NCBI GenBank assembly: GCA_026983935.1
Contig: JALSTC010000054.1
Location: forward strand, 1 to 5,286
Source of the DNA: Ardenticatenia bacterium
GTDB taxonomy: Bacteria; Chloroflexota; Anaerolineae; Aggregatilineales; Ch27
Direction of reading: 5' to 3'
DNA: 5,286 bases
A model generated the notes under the pieces. It did no database searches. It worked only from the letters and a program-made list of their open reading frames with translations, and was not told where the DNA came from. Positions 1 through 5,286 of this stretch are shown in pieces (positions within the stretch are counted from its first letter, which is position 1; every line of letters starts with the position of its first letter). The position numbers and the translations under genes were made by a program.

Positions 1-394
1 GGATGTCTCCGTGTACGACGCCCTCAATATGGGCCAGCGAAAGCGTTCGTGTCAGCGAGATAGCCCAGGCCTGAAACGTTCTGGTATCGAGTGGGCCTTC
101 CCGTTCCAGATACTGATCCAGAGTTTCGCCCCGCAGATAGGGCGTGACCAGGTATAGACGGCCATTTTCCGTGAAGATATCCAGATAAGGGGCAATTGTC
201 GGCAGGTTGAGGGCACGCAGTGCTTCAGCATCCCGCCTGAAAGCAGCCAGCACACGCGGCTCAACATGCACTCGCGCATCGAGTGCACGAATGACCACTG
301 TTTGCCCGGTCTGGGTATCTTCCGCCAGAAATACATCGCCCAGGGGGCTGTACTCCAGTTGCTCTCCGGGGCGGTAACGGTCATGAAGTAGCAT
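1..394 (-). CDS. Ser/Thr protein kinase-like protein, N-terminal part (possible pseudokinase), cut by window edge
   Basis: The frame is open from ATG 394 to the window edge (131 residues) and reads as the N-lobe of a Hanks-type bacterial Ser/Thr kinase. RYRPGEQLEYSPLGDVFLAE (6-25) fits beta-1/beta-2, AFRRDAEALRAL (51-62) fits helix C, NGRLYLVTPYLRGETLDQYL (77-96) fits the hinge, and GVVHGD (125-130) fits the catalytic loop. Key positions depart from the family. The glycine-rich loop keeps only its last Gly (G19). The ATP-binding Lys of the VAIK motif is Arg (VVIR, R36). The helix C Glu appears to be Asp (D55). HRD is HGD, although the catalytic Asp (D130) is present. It may therefore be a pseudokinase or have low activity. 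The activation loop, C-lobe and any sensor domain lie outside the window. An in-frame GTG at 421, 8 nt after a TATAAT box, could be a leaderless start adding nine residues. The ATG at 394 has only a weak ribosome site. Confidence 0.8.
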   Translation of the reverse strand, partial: MLLHDRYRPGEQLEYSPLGDVFLAEDTQTGQTVVIRALDARVHVEPRVLAAFRRDAEALRALNLPTIAPYLDIFTENGRLYLVTPYLRGETLDQYLEREGPLDTRTFQAWAISLTRTLSLAHIEGVVHGDI

Positions 395-429
395 CAGCTC
401 TGTGTCAGGGAGTTCGGTCACGTGCCGGT

Positions 430-458
430 ATTATACCTGTACAATGGTTTGCGCCCAA
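430..458 (-). promoter_or_regulatory. Sigma-70-type promoter of the kinase-like gene
   Basis: On the minus strand TTGGGC (458-453) is followed after 17 bp by a perfect TATAAT (435-430). Initiation 6-8 nt further on falls at about 421-424. An in-frame GTG lies at 421-419, so the mRNA could be leaderless; otherwise the leader to ATG 394 is about 27 nt. The promoter lies after the tRNA terminator, so the kinase-like gene is probably transcribed separately from the tRNA. Confidence 0.7.
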
Positions 459-478
459 GTCGGCGGACGTGGGGCAAA

Positions 479-507
479 CAAAAAGCGGGGCTGCTGTGAA
501 CCCCGCT
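479..507 (-). terminator. Rho-independent terminator after tRNA-Leu
   Basis: On the minus strand a perfect 7-bp stem AGCGGGG/CCCCGCT (507-501 with 490-484) closes a 10-nt loop and is followed directly by TTTTTG. It begins 15 nt after the tRNA 3' end and precedes the promoter of the next gene. There is no T-run on the plus-strand side, so it works in the minus direction only. Confidence 0.85.
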
Positions 508-521
508 GACTGGCCCCTCTG

Positions 522-603
522 TAGGGCAGGTGAGACTCGAACTCACATGGATTGCTCCGGTAGATTTTAAGTCTACTGCGTCTGCCAATTCCGCCACTGC
601 CCC
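522..603 (-). tRNA. trnL(uaa): tRNA-Leu, anticodon UAA
   Basis: The gene folds into a complete 82-nt class II cloverleaf. The acceptor arm is GGGGCAG/CTGCCCT with a terminal G-U pair, and the discriminator is A. The D arm GCGGAATTGGCAGACGC is typical of bacterial tRNA-Leu. The anticodon stem is GTAGA/TCTAC with loop CTTAAAA, which places anticodon UAA at 569-567. The long variable arm has a GGA/TCC stem, and the T arm is GTGAG-TTCGAGT-CTCAC. The 3' CCA is not encoded. It has its own promoter and terminator, so it is a single-gene unit. It reads UUA (and UUG by wobble) and carries U34, the base modified by Elp3-type enzymes in other organisms; the elp3 gene is its immediate upstream neighbour. 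Confidence 0.97.
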
Positions 604-612
604 TCAGTCAGG

Positions 613-641
613 AGTTTAGCAAAAGTGTGGGGGAGCGTCAA
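613..641 (-). promoter_or_regulatory. Promoter of tRNA-Leu(UAA)
   Basis: On the minus strand TTGACG (641-636) is followed after exactly 17 bp by TAAACT (618-613). The -10 box ends 9 nt before the mature tRNA 5' end, so transcription should start almost at the tRNA with a very short 5' leader. The box lies downstream of the elp3 stop codon (693), so the tRNA need not depend on elp3 transcription. Confidence 0.75.
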
Positions 642-692
642 CGACGGATTTTATCGTTTCCCAACCTCGCAGGGTGGCGGCGGGAGTGACGT

Positions 693-2576
693 TTACAGAT
701 CGCGTATCTGGTAGAGCCGCCCGTCGGTGAAGCCCCGCCCCCGGTAATACTCCCGCGTGCCGACCGCCGAAATCACCGCCAGCCGCCTGTAGCCGTTCTC
801 CCGTGCGATGGCTGCCGCCCGCTCGATGAGCCGCGTGCCCAGCCCGCTGTGCTGTGCCCGGCCCGGTGCGCTCTCCCCGATGCCCAGCGACTGGCCGTAA
901 ACGTGCACCTCGCGGATCATGGCGGCGTCGGCCAGTTCTTCCACCAGCGGCGGCCCCTCCGGCAGTGACAGCCGCAGAAATGCAGCGATATCGCGTTCAT
1001 CGGTGATGTACTGCAAGAAGACCTCCTGCCCGATCCCGGCTTTATACCACAGTTCGTCCAGATGCAGCGCTTCCGGGGCAACCTGCCGCCCCCGAATCTC
1101 TCTGCCGCGTATGTCCGGGCTGCGCAGGCCGCGTTCGGCCAGGTTTGCTTCCACGATCTGGCGGAAGTTGGTGAGCCGGTTGCCGTCCACGATGTCAGTT
1201 GAAGGGATGTCACGCACAACGCGGGTCAGGCGGCAGTATTCCGGCGTGTGGAGGAAGCACGCAGTCAGCACGTGCAGCAGTTCGTCACGGCTGTAAGGAC
1301 GCCAGGAGCCATCTTCGTAGTGCTGCATCAGCTCTGCGCTCTCGATCAATGAGCACGGATAGACCTTGAGTTCATCCGGGCGGATATCGGGGTCATCGAA
1401 CAGGCGGGCGTAGTCTTCAATGTCTTTGTCCGGCGTGGAGCCGTAGAGATTGGGCATCCAGTGGGCATGAATCTTGAAGCCCGCCCGCCTCAGCAGCCGG
1501 ATGGCCCGACGTGTAGCGGCCACATTGTGCCCGCGTTTGTTGAGCCGCAGCACGTCGTCATCAAGGCTCTGGATGCCGATCTGCACTTTTGTGCCGCCCA
1601 GCCGCCGGATGCGGATGACCTCTTCCTCGCTGATGTGATCCGGGCGTGTTTCCACCACCAGCCCCACACAGCGGCAGGCCGCGCTCTCGTTGGCGCGATG
1701 GGCGGCTTCCAGCTCGTCCCAGGTGGCATATTCATCCAGCGGCGTGCGCGGACGCAGCCCCTGCGCGATGACCTGCGCCTGCTCGCGTGAACGGCGCATC
1801 TCCGCACGGTAGATGTCCTGCACCAGTTGGTTGTAGGTGCGTGTGATGTCTGTCCCGTCAACGGTGACGGCGGGCTGCAGGTTTTCCGGGTGCAGTTGAG
1901 AGGCTTCCCGCAGCGCGGATTCGATTTCAGCGGCCTGCACAGCAGCGTAATCCAGCCCCCGGCTGAAGTCGTTGAGGGCATCAAAAACGCGCTTGATGAA
2001 CCAGACTTGATAGCTTTCCGGATAAAACGACCATGTGCCGCCGAGGATGATCATCTCGATCTTGTCGGTGGGGTGGCCGTTGTTGTGATAGGTGCGCAGG
2101 CGGGTGTAGGTCTGCAGGTAGGGGTCAAAGCTGTTCTGCGCGGCCCGCTGCGCCCCCGGCTCATCTACCAGGTAGCTTTTGGGCATACGCACGTCGCTGG
2201 GGCAGAAGATGCATTCCCCCGGACAGGGGAAGGGCTTGGTCAGCACGGTGACGGGCGTCACGCCAGATCGGGTGCGCACCGGTTTGAGCCGCAGCCGCTC
2301 CAGCACAGCAGGATCAAACGGCGGCAGGCCGTTCGTCCCGGCGAAGGCGCGGTAGGCCTGGATCAGATCGTTGCGCCGGAAAAAGCCGCTGCCGTCTTTG
2401 GGATGCTGGCGGAGTACGTGGTTGAGTGTCCTGCCATCGAGTTCCGGCTCCGCAATGAGTCGGGCCAGGATGGCGACAAGCGGTTCACGGTAGTGCTCAA
2501 GATCGATTTCGTGGATGCGCTTTTTTCTGGCTGGCATGGCTGCGATGGATTTCCCTCGTTGTTTGCTCTTCCTCAT
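693..2576 (-). CDS. elp3: Elp3 family radical SAM / GNAT tRNA uridine-34 carboxymethyl synthase
   Basis: Complete 627-residue Elp3 homologue. The family uses acetyl-CoA and S-adenosylmethionine radical chemistry to form 5-carboxymethyluridine at wobble U34 of tRNA in the cytoplasm. The N-terminal ~110 residues are basic. The radical-SAM cluster motif is C118-x3-C122-x2-C125, followed by MPKSYL (131-136) and the ILGGTWSFYP strand (177-186). Also visible are VETRPD (308-313), QIGIQSLDD (332-340), the Elp3 signature VRDIPSTDIVDG (453-464) and GREIRGR (491-497). The C-terminal acetyltransferase domain has the acetyl-CoA loop HSGLGTRLIERA (576-587) and a conserved Tyr pair in REYYRGRGF (608-616). 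Residues about 205-298 seem to be an insertion relative to the shorter eukaryotic protein. No Elp1, Elp2 or Elp4-6 is present, as expected for bacteria. ATG 2576 has no Shine-Dalgarno and lies only 2 nt after a TATAAT, so Met14 (2537) is an alternative start. Confidence 0.95.
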   Translation of the reverse strand: MRKSKQRGKSIAAMPARKKRIHEIDLEHYREPLVAILARLIAEPELDGRTLNHVLRQHPKDGSGFFRRNDLIQAYRAFAGTNGLPPFDPAVLERLRLKPVRTRSGVTPVTVLTKPFPCPGECIFCPSDVRMPKSYLVDEPGAQRAAQNSFDPYLQTYTRLRTYHNNGHPTDKIEMIILGGTWSFYPESYQVWFIKRVFDALNDFSRGLDYAAVQAAEIESALREASQLHPENLQPAVTVDGTDITRTYNQLVQDIYRAEMRRSREQAQVIAQGLRPRTPLDEYATWDELEAAHRANESAACRCVGLVVETRPDHISEEEVIRIRRLGGTKVQIGIQSLDDDVLRLNKRGHNVAATRRAIRLLRRAGFKIHAHWMPNLYGSTPDKDIEDYARLFDDPDIRPDELKVYPCSLIESAELMQHYEDGSWRPYSRDELLHVLTACFLHTPEYCRLTRVVRDIPSTDIVDGNRLTNFRQIVEANLAERGLRSPDIRGREIRGRQVAPEALHLDELWYKAGIGQEVFLQYITDERDIAAFLRLSLPEGPPLVEELADAAMIREVHVYGQSLGIGESAPGRAQHSGLGTRLIERAAAIARENGYRRLAVISAVGTREYYRGRGFTDGRLYQIRDL

Positions 2577-2578
2577 TG

Positions 2579-2584
2579 ATTATA
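2579..2584 (-). promoter_or_regulatory. Candidate -10 box for elp3
   Basis: A perfect TATAAT on the minus strand ends 2 nt before the annotated elp3 ATG. No convincing -35 lies 16-19 bp upstream (TGTCCG at 17 bp). If the box is used, the transcript would begin within codons 2-3, which would favour a start at Met14 (2537). It could also be a chance match. Confidence 0.4.
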
Positions 2585-2592
2585 AACGGGCA

Positions 2593-2608
2593 CTGTCGCT
2601 GCGGACAG
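2593..2608. repeat. Inverted repeat between the divergent elp3 and methyltransferase promoters
   Basis: CTGTC (2593-2597) and GACAG (2604-2608) form a perfect 5-bp inverted repeat with a 6-bp spacer. It sits in the 69-bp gap between the two start codons, at the -35 position of the elp3 -10 box and upstream of the plus-strand -10 box. It could be an operator for coordinate control. A T-rich stretch (2612-2620) follows, but no plus-strand gene precedes it, so a terminator role is unlikely. The repeat is short enough to be chance. Confidence 0.3.
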
Positions 2609-2632
2609 GGGTATTTTTCTGAGGCGGTGCGC

Positions 2633-2638
2633 TACAAT
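2633..2638 (+). promoter_or_regulatory. Candidate -10 box for the Trm9-like methyltransferase gene
   Basis: TACAAT (5 of 6 consensus bases) ends 7 nt before the ATG at 2646, so transcription would start at or next to the start codon and give a leaderless mRNA. This fits the lack of any Shine-Dalgarno sequence before the ATG. No good -35 hexamer is seen at the usual spacing. Confidence 0.5.
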
Positions 2639-2645
2639 AGCCCAC

Positions 2646-3395
2646 ATGGACGAGCAAACCATCCGGCGGCTGAACCAGATCAACCGCGAGTTTTATCGCG
2701 CCACTGCTGCCGCCTTCGACCGGACACGCGGGCAGCCCTGGTCGGGATGGGCGCGTCTGCTGCCCTATCTGGCCGAGCTGCCGCGTCCGCTCATTGTGCT
2801 GGATGTGGGCTGTGGCAATGGACGGCTGGGCGTTTTTCTGGCGGAAAACGTGGCAGGGACGATGGGACCGCCGCCCCTGCCGGTGCTGCATTATCACGGC
2901 ATGGACACCGACGAAACGCTGCTTGCCCGTGCAGCGGAGGCGCTGACGGCACTGCACGGCGTTGAAATCCGGCTGGAGCAGCGCGACATTGTGCAGCAGC
3001 CGCCAGATTCGGGCCAGTACGATCTGGTGGCGCTGTTCGGCGTGATCCACCATGTGCCGGGGCGCGAACGGCGGCAGGCGCTCATGCGGGCGCTGGGGGA
3101 GCGAGTCGCGCCGGGGGGCGTGCTGGCTTTTGCCTGCTGGCGCTTTTACGAATATGAACGTTTTCGGCAGCGGATCGTCCCATGGGGGGATGATCTGGCG
3201 GATAAAGTCGAGGCGGGGGATTATTTGCTGGACTGGCGGCAGGACGTGCACACGCTGCGCTACTGCCACTACGTGGACGATACCGAGCACGCCGAACTGG
3301 TCGCGGCAGCGGGGCTGGTCGAAGTCGAGACGTACCGCGCAGACGGCAGAACAGGTGACGCCAACCGCTACAGCATCCTGCAGCGGGAGGTATAG
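2646..3395 (+). CDS. Class I SAM-dependent methyltransferase, Trm9/ALKBH8-like (putative tRNA cm5U methyltransferase)
   Basis: Complete 249-residue cytoplasmic methyltransferase. Motif I is VLDVGCGNGRLGVFL (51-65), an acidic post-I segment is HGMDTDE (84-90), and motif IV is YDLVALFGVIHHV (125-137). Several features recall the Trm9/ALKBH8 family rather than a generic methyltransferase: the N-terminal INREFYR..AAAFDRTRGQPW segment (12-32) before motif I, the VIHHVPGRERRQAL run (133-146), APGGVLAFACW (155-165), RYCHYVDDTEHAELVAAAGL (205-224), and the tail GDANRYSIL (237-245), matching the family's RYYHxFxxGELExL and DNWxVI regions. Trm9 methylates the carboxyl of cm5U34 to give mcm5U34, using Trm112 as partner. 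The gene is divergent from elp3, whose product makes cm5U. The family-level function is inferred by eye from motifs and context; a methyltransferase with another substrate is the alternative. The translation start is probably leaderless. Confidence 0.75.
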   Translation: MDEQTIRRLNQINREFYRATAAAFDRTRGQPWSGWARLLPYLAELPRPLIVLDVGCGNGRLGVFLAENVAGTMGPPPLPVLHYHGMDTDETLLARAAEALTALHGVEIRLEQRDIVQQPPDSGQYDLVALFGVIHHVPGRERRQALMRALGERVAPGGVLAFACWRFYEYERFRQRIVPWGDDLADKVEAGDYLLDWRQDVHTLRYCHYVDDTEHAELVAAAGLVEVETYRADGRTGDANRYSILQREV

Positions 3396-3436
3396 TCGTT
3401 GCGGCGCTGCTCCTGAATAGTGTGTCGGCGTCCGTG

Positions 3437-3979
3437 TCAGCGCACTTCGATGCGCACGACATGCGTCACGACCGGCGGGGTGAACGAGGGCATCACCAGC
3501 GTGATCGTCTCGTCCGGAGCGCGCACCAGCAGGCAGGTCTCGCAGTCGGCGACATCCTCGGCCAGGTAGTCGTGGCGCTGTTCTTCGCGGTCGAGCACGG
3601 CCATGCCCTGCGCAAAGGGATTTATGCGGGCGTAGTCCAGCAGATATGACAGCGGGACGCCGGTGTAACTCTGCCCGTCCATGCTGACTGTCTCATAAGC
3701 GTCGTACTGCGCGTAGACGCCCAGCAGGTTGGCGATGTCTTCCCATGTCCAGTAGCCGCCGTTGGCGAATTCCCCGCCCAGGACGACGGTCAGCGGATCG
3801 GTTGGATCGGGCAGCACCGGTGCCGTAGGCAAACTGGTCGGCAGCGGGGTGGCATTCATGGCATTGCGCGTGGCCTGGATTATATTCAGATCACCGCCCG
3901 ATGTCGTGCCGGTGGGGCCTCGCCCGCATCCTGCCAGCAGTAGGGCGGCCACCATCAGAGCAAAGCCAATGCGCCGCAT
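3437..3979 (-). CDS. Secreted lipoprotein with a small molybdopterin-oxidoreductase-like domain
   Basis: Complete 180-residue protein. A short basic N-terminus and hydrophobic core end in the lipobox LAGC (15-18), giving a lipid-anchored mature protein from Cys18. A low-complexity Thr/Pro-rich linker (about 40-62) precedes one compact domain. That domain has TGVPLSYLLDYARI (106-119), a Cys pair C146-x2-C149 (DCETC) and a final beta-rich stretch (about 159-180). The tGvpLsyLLd pattern, followed later by DYLAEDV, resembles the sulfite-oxidase-type molybdopterin-binding fold (oxidoreductase molybdopterin-binding), but the domain is only about 115 residues and the cofactor Cys cannot be placed. 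Cofactor binding is therefore doubtful. ATG 3979 was chosen because AGAGG lies 5 nt upstream; a GTG at 3985 would overlap that site. It lies 41 nt after the PLP-receiver fusion gene on the same strand and is probably co-transcribed with it. Confidence 0.8.
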   Translation of the reverse strand: MRRIGFALMVAALLLAGCGRGPTGTTSGGDLNIIQATRNAMNATPLPTSLPTAPVLPDPTDPLTVVLGGEFANGGYWTWEDIANLLGVYAQYDAYETVSMDGQSYTGVPLSYLLDYARINPFAQGMAVLDREEQRHDYLAEDVADCETCLLVRAPDETITLVMPSFTPPVVTHVVRIEVR

Positions 3980-3984
3980 ACGCA

Positions 3985-3989
3985 CCTCT
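3985..3989 (-). promoter_or_regulatory. Ribosome binding site of the lipoprotein gene
   Basis: AGAGG on the minus strand with a 5-nt spacer to ATG 3979. It supports that start over the in-frame GTG at 3985. It is the clearest Shine-Dalgarno in the window and contrasts with the elp3 and methyltransferase genes. Confidence 0.65.
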
Positions 3990-4020
3990 TCGGGAACTCT
4001 CAGCCGTTTGTATTCTCTGC

Positions 4021-5286
4021 TCAGTGTAGCGCATCCAGGATGCTCTGCACCAGATTCTGATCCAGCGACGACCCCTTTTGCAGCAGCACGTCGATCTGCC
4101 CGCTCAGTCGTTCGCGTTCGTACGCAGTCAGTTCTTTGGCCGTCAGCACAATGATGGGAATGCTGCGCAGTTGTTCATCTGCATTGATTTCCTCGATGAC
4201 CTGGAAGCCATCCATACCGGGCATCATGATATCTGTGATGACCAGATCGGGGTGGGTCTCCCGCACCTTGCGCAGACCATCCATGCCATTATGGGCTAGC
4301 ATCACGTCAAAGCTGCCACGTGCCTGCAGCAGGCGTTGCACCAATCGGGCGGCGTCTTCGTTGTCCTCGATGATCAGCACCCGCTTCAGGTTGCTCCGCA
4401 CCTGCTCCAGCGCACTCAACAGCCCTTCGGTGGGCAGGTTGATCTGCCTGCCTGCCGGGGTGACGTCCACATGACGCTGCCACTGGTCGCCCAGGATGTG
4501 TTTTTCGACCGGGAAGGTATGCCCGGAGCAGTTGACGATTACCACGTCGTCGGGCTTGATCTGCCCGCTGCGGGCCATCTTGAACAGGCCGGCAAAAGTG
4601 ACCGCCGTTGCCGGTTCGATGCTGATCCCTTCTGAGCGGGCCACCACGCGCAGCGCGTTAAACGCTTCCTCATCACTGGCACTTTCTGCCGCGCCGCCGT
4701 ACTCCTGCATGAGTTCCCACAGCAGTTGGTAGGCGCGGCCGGGGTTGCCGGTGCTCAGCGTGGCGATGACCGTTTCAGGATGTTCGACCGGGGTGGCAAT
4801 GGGCTGGCTCGCTTTCCAGGCGTTGACCATTGGCGCACATCCCGCGCTCTGCACGATGCCGATAGACGGGATTTTATCCACCACGCCCAGTATCTGGAGC
4901 TCCTCGAAGCCTTTGGCGACTCCGATCGGCCCCATACCGCCGCTCACGCCCTGAATGAACCAGTCGGGCGCACGCCAGCCGAGCTGTTCGGTGATTTCGT
5001 AGGCCATCGTTTTCATGCTCTCGACCGCTGCGATGGACTTGATACCCCGGTCAATGTAGAGACCCTTTTTCTTGGCGAACTCTGCCGCCAGTATCTTGGC
5101 CTCGTCGTAGGTGCCGGTGACCTTGATCACTTCGGCGCCGTAGAGGGCCACCTCGCGCATTTTCTCGCCGGGTACAAGGCTGGTGACGAACGCCCACAGT
5201 TTGATCCCTGCTCGTGCCGCATAGGCCGCGTAGGCCATCGCGACGTTGCCGGTACTGGCGACGACAGCCTCCGTGATACCCATCTC
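4021..5286 (-). CDS. Threonine synthase-like PLP enzyme fused to a response-regulator receiver domain, N-terminus cut
   Basis: The frame is open at the right edge, so the start and the PLP-binding Lys lie outside; residues are counted from Met at 5283. Residues 1-265 are a fold-type II PLP enzyme closest to threonine synthase. They show ASTGNVAMAYAAYAARAG (9-26), the phosphate loop QGVSGGMGPIG (111-121), ATLSTGNPGRA (174-184) and a C-terminal CSGHTFP (252-258). A ~35-residue linker follows. Residues 301-420 are a receiver domain with every phosphorylation residue present: acidic pair E306/D307, phosphoacceptor D351 in VITDIMMPGMDGF, T381 in VLTAKE and K403 in LLQKGS. Threonine synthase makes threonine from O-phosphohomoserine; the exact substrate here is unproven, since cysteate synthase and other relatives look alike. 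The receiver suggests control by an unknown histidine kinase. The junction is continuous in frame with no stop and no Met in the linker. Confidence 0.88.
   Translation of the reverse strand, partial: EMGITEAVVASTGNVAMAYAAYAARAGIKLWAFVTSLVPGEKMREVALYGAEVIKVTGTYDEAKILAAEFAKKKGLYIDRGIKSIAAVESMKTMAYEITEQLGWRAPDWFIQGVSGGMGPIGVAKGFEELQILGVVDKIPSIGIVQSAGCAPMVNAWKASQPIATPVEHPETVIATLSTGNPGRAYQLLWELMQEYGGAAESASDEEAFNALRVVARSEGISIEPATAVTFAGLFKMARSGQIKPDDVVIVNCSGHTFPVEKHILGDQWQRHVDVTPAGRQINLPTEGLLSALEQVRSNLKRVLIIEDNEDAARLVQRLLQARGSFDVMLAHNGMDGLRKVRETHPDLVITDIMMPGMDGFQVIEEINADEQLRSIPIIVLTAKELTAYERERLSGQIDVLLQKGSSLDQNLVQSILDALH

Noticed and set aside
52..384. An overlapping minus-strand open frame of 110 codons starting with ATG at 384
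   Set aside because: It is Trp/Cys-rich with no recognisable motif. The neighbouring minus-strand frame, open from 394 to the edge, reads as a coherent kinase N-lobe, so this one is a shadow.
1827..2579. A 250-codon plus-strand open frame antisense to elp3
   Set aside because: It lies opposite the conserved radical-SAM region of elp3 and shows no domain pattern. Long antisense frames are expected in GC-rich coding DNA.
2580..3290. A 236-codon minus-strand open frame antisense to the methyltransferase gene
   Set aside because: The plus strand carries clear methyltransferase motifs. The antisense product is His/Gln/Arg-rich without motifs, so it is treated as a shadow.
3404..3443. Inverted repeat GCGCTG...CAGCGC in the convergent gap as a bidirectional terminator
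   Set aside because: The stem is only 6 bp with a 28-nt loop, one arm is inside the lipoprotein gene, and there is no adjacent T-run.
4399..4401. Internal GTG start in the linker that could give a free receiver protein
   Set aside because: GGAG lies only 3 nt upstream of the GTG, too close for a good ribosome site, and the frame is continuous with the PLP domain, so a fusion is the simpler reading.

Overview
GC-rich bacterial chromosomal window, read without database searches. The gene set points to a bacterium of the Chloroflexota type, with moderate confidence. It has a stand-alone Elp3 of the bacterial radical-SAM/acetyltransferase kind (a Dehalococcoides Elp3 is a known structural model), a Ser/Thr-kinase-like protein, a lipoprotein with a proline/threonine-rich linker, and -10 boxes almost touching start codons. 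No mobile element, CRISPR array or rRNA was seen.

Layout from left to right. (1) Positions 1-394 hold the N-terminal part of a Ser/Thr-kinase-like gene on the minus strand. It runs off the left edge and has a good -35/-10 promoter just upstream. (2) A tRNA-Leu(UAA) gene on the minus strand (522-603) has its own promoter (613-641) and an intrinsic terminator (479-507). (3) A complete 627-residue Elp3 homologue lies on the minus strand (693-2576). (4) A 69-bp divergent promoter region follows, with -10-like boxes on both strands and a small inverted repeat between them. (5) A class I SAM-dependent methyltransferase lies on the plus strand (2646-3395), and its motifs read like the Trm9/ALKBH8 tRNA methyltransferases. 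(6) A short convergent gap leads to a small secreted lipoprotein on the minus strand (3437-3979). (7) A pyridoxal-phosphate enzyme of the threonine-synthase type, fused in frame to a C-terminal response-regulator receiver domain, lies on the minus strand (4021 to the right edge) and is cut at its N-terminus.

The most interesting theme is tRNA wobble-uridine modification. Elp3 makes 5-carboxymethyluridine at U34, and eukaryotic Trm9 methylates that group to 5-methoxycarbonylmethyluridine (mcm5U). Here the elp3 gene and a Trm9-like gene start 69 bp apart and divergently, and a tRNA with U34 lies on the other side of elp3. This suggests a compact bacterial cm5U/mcm5U pathway, which is an inference from motifs and neighbourhood. 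The second unusual item is the fusion of an amino-acid biosynthesis enzyme to an apparently phosphorylatable receiver domain.
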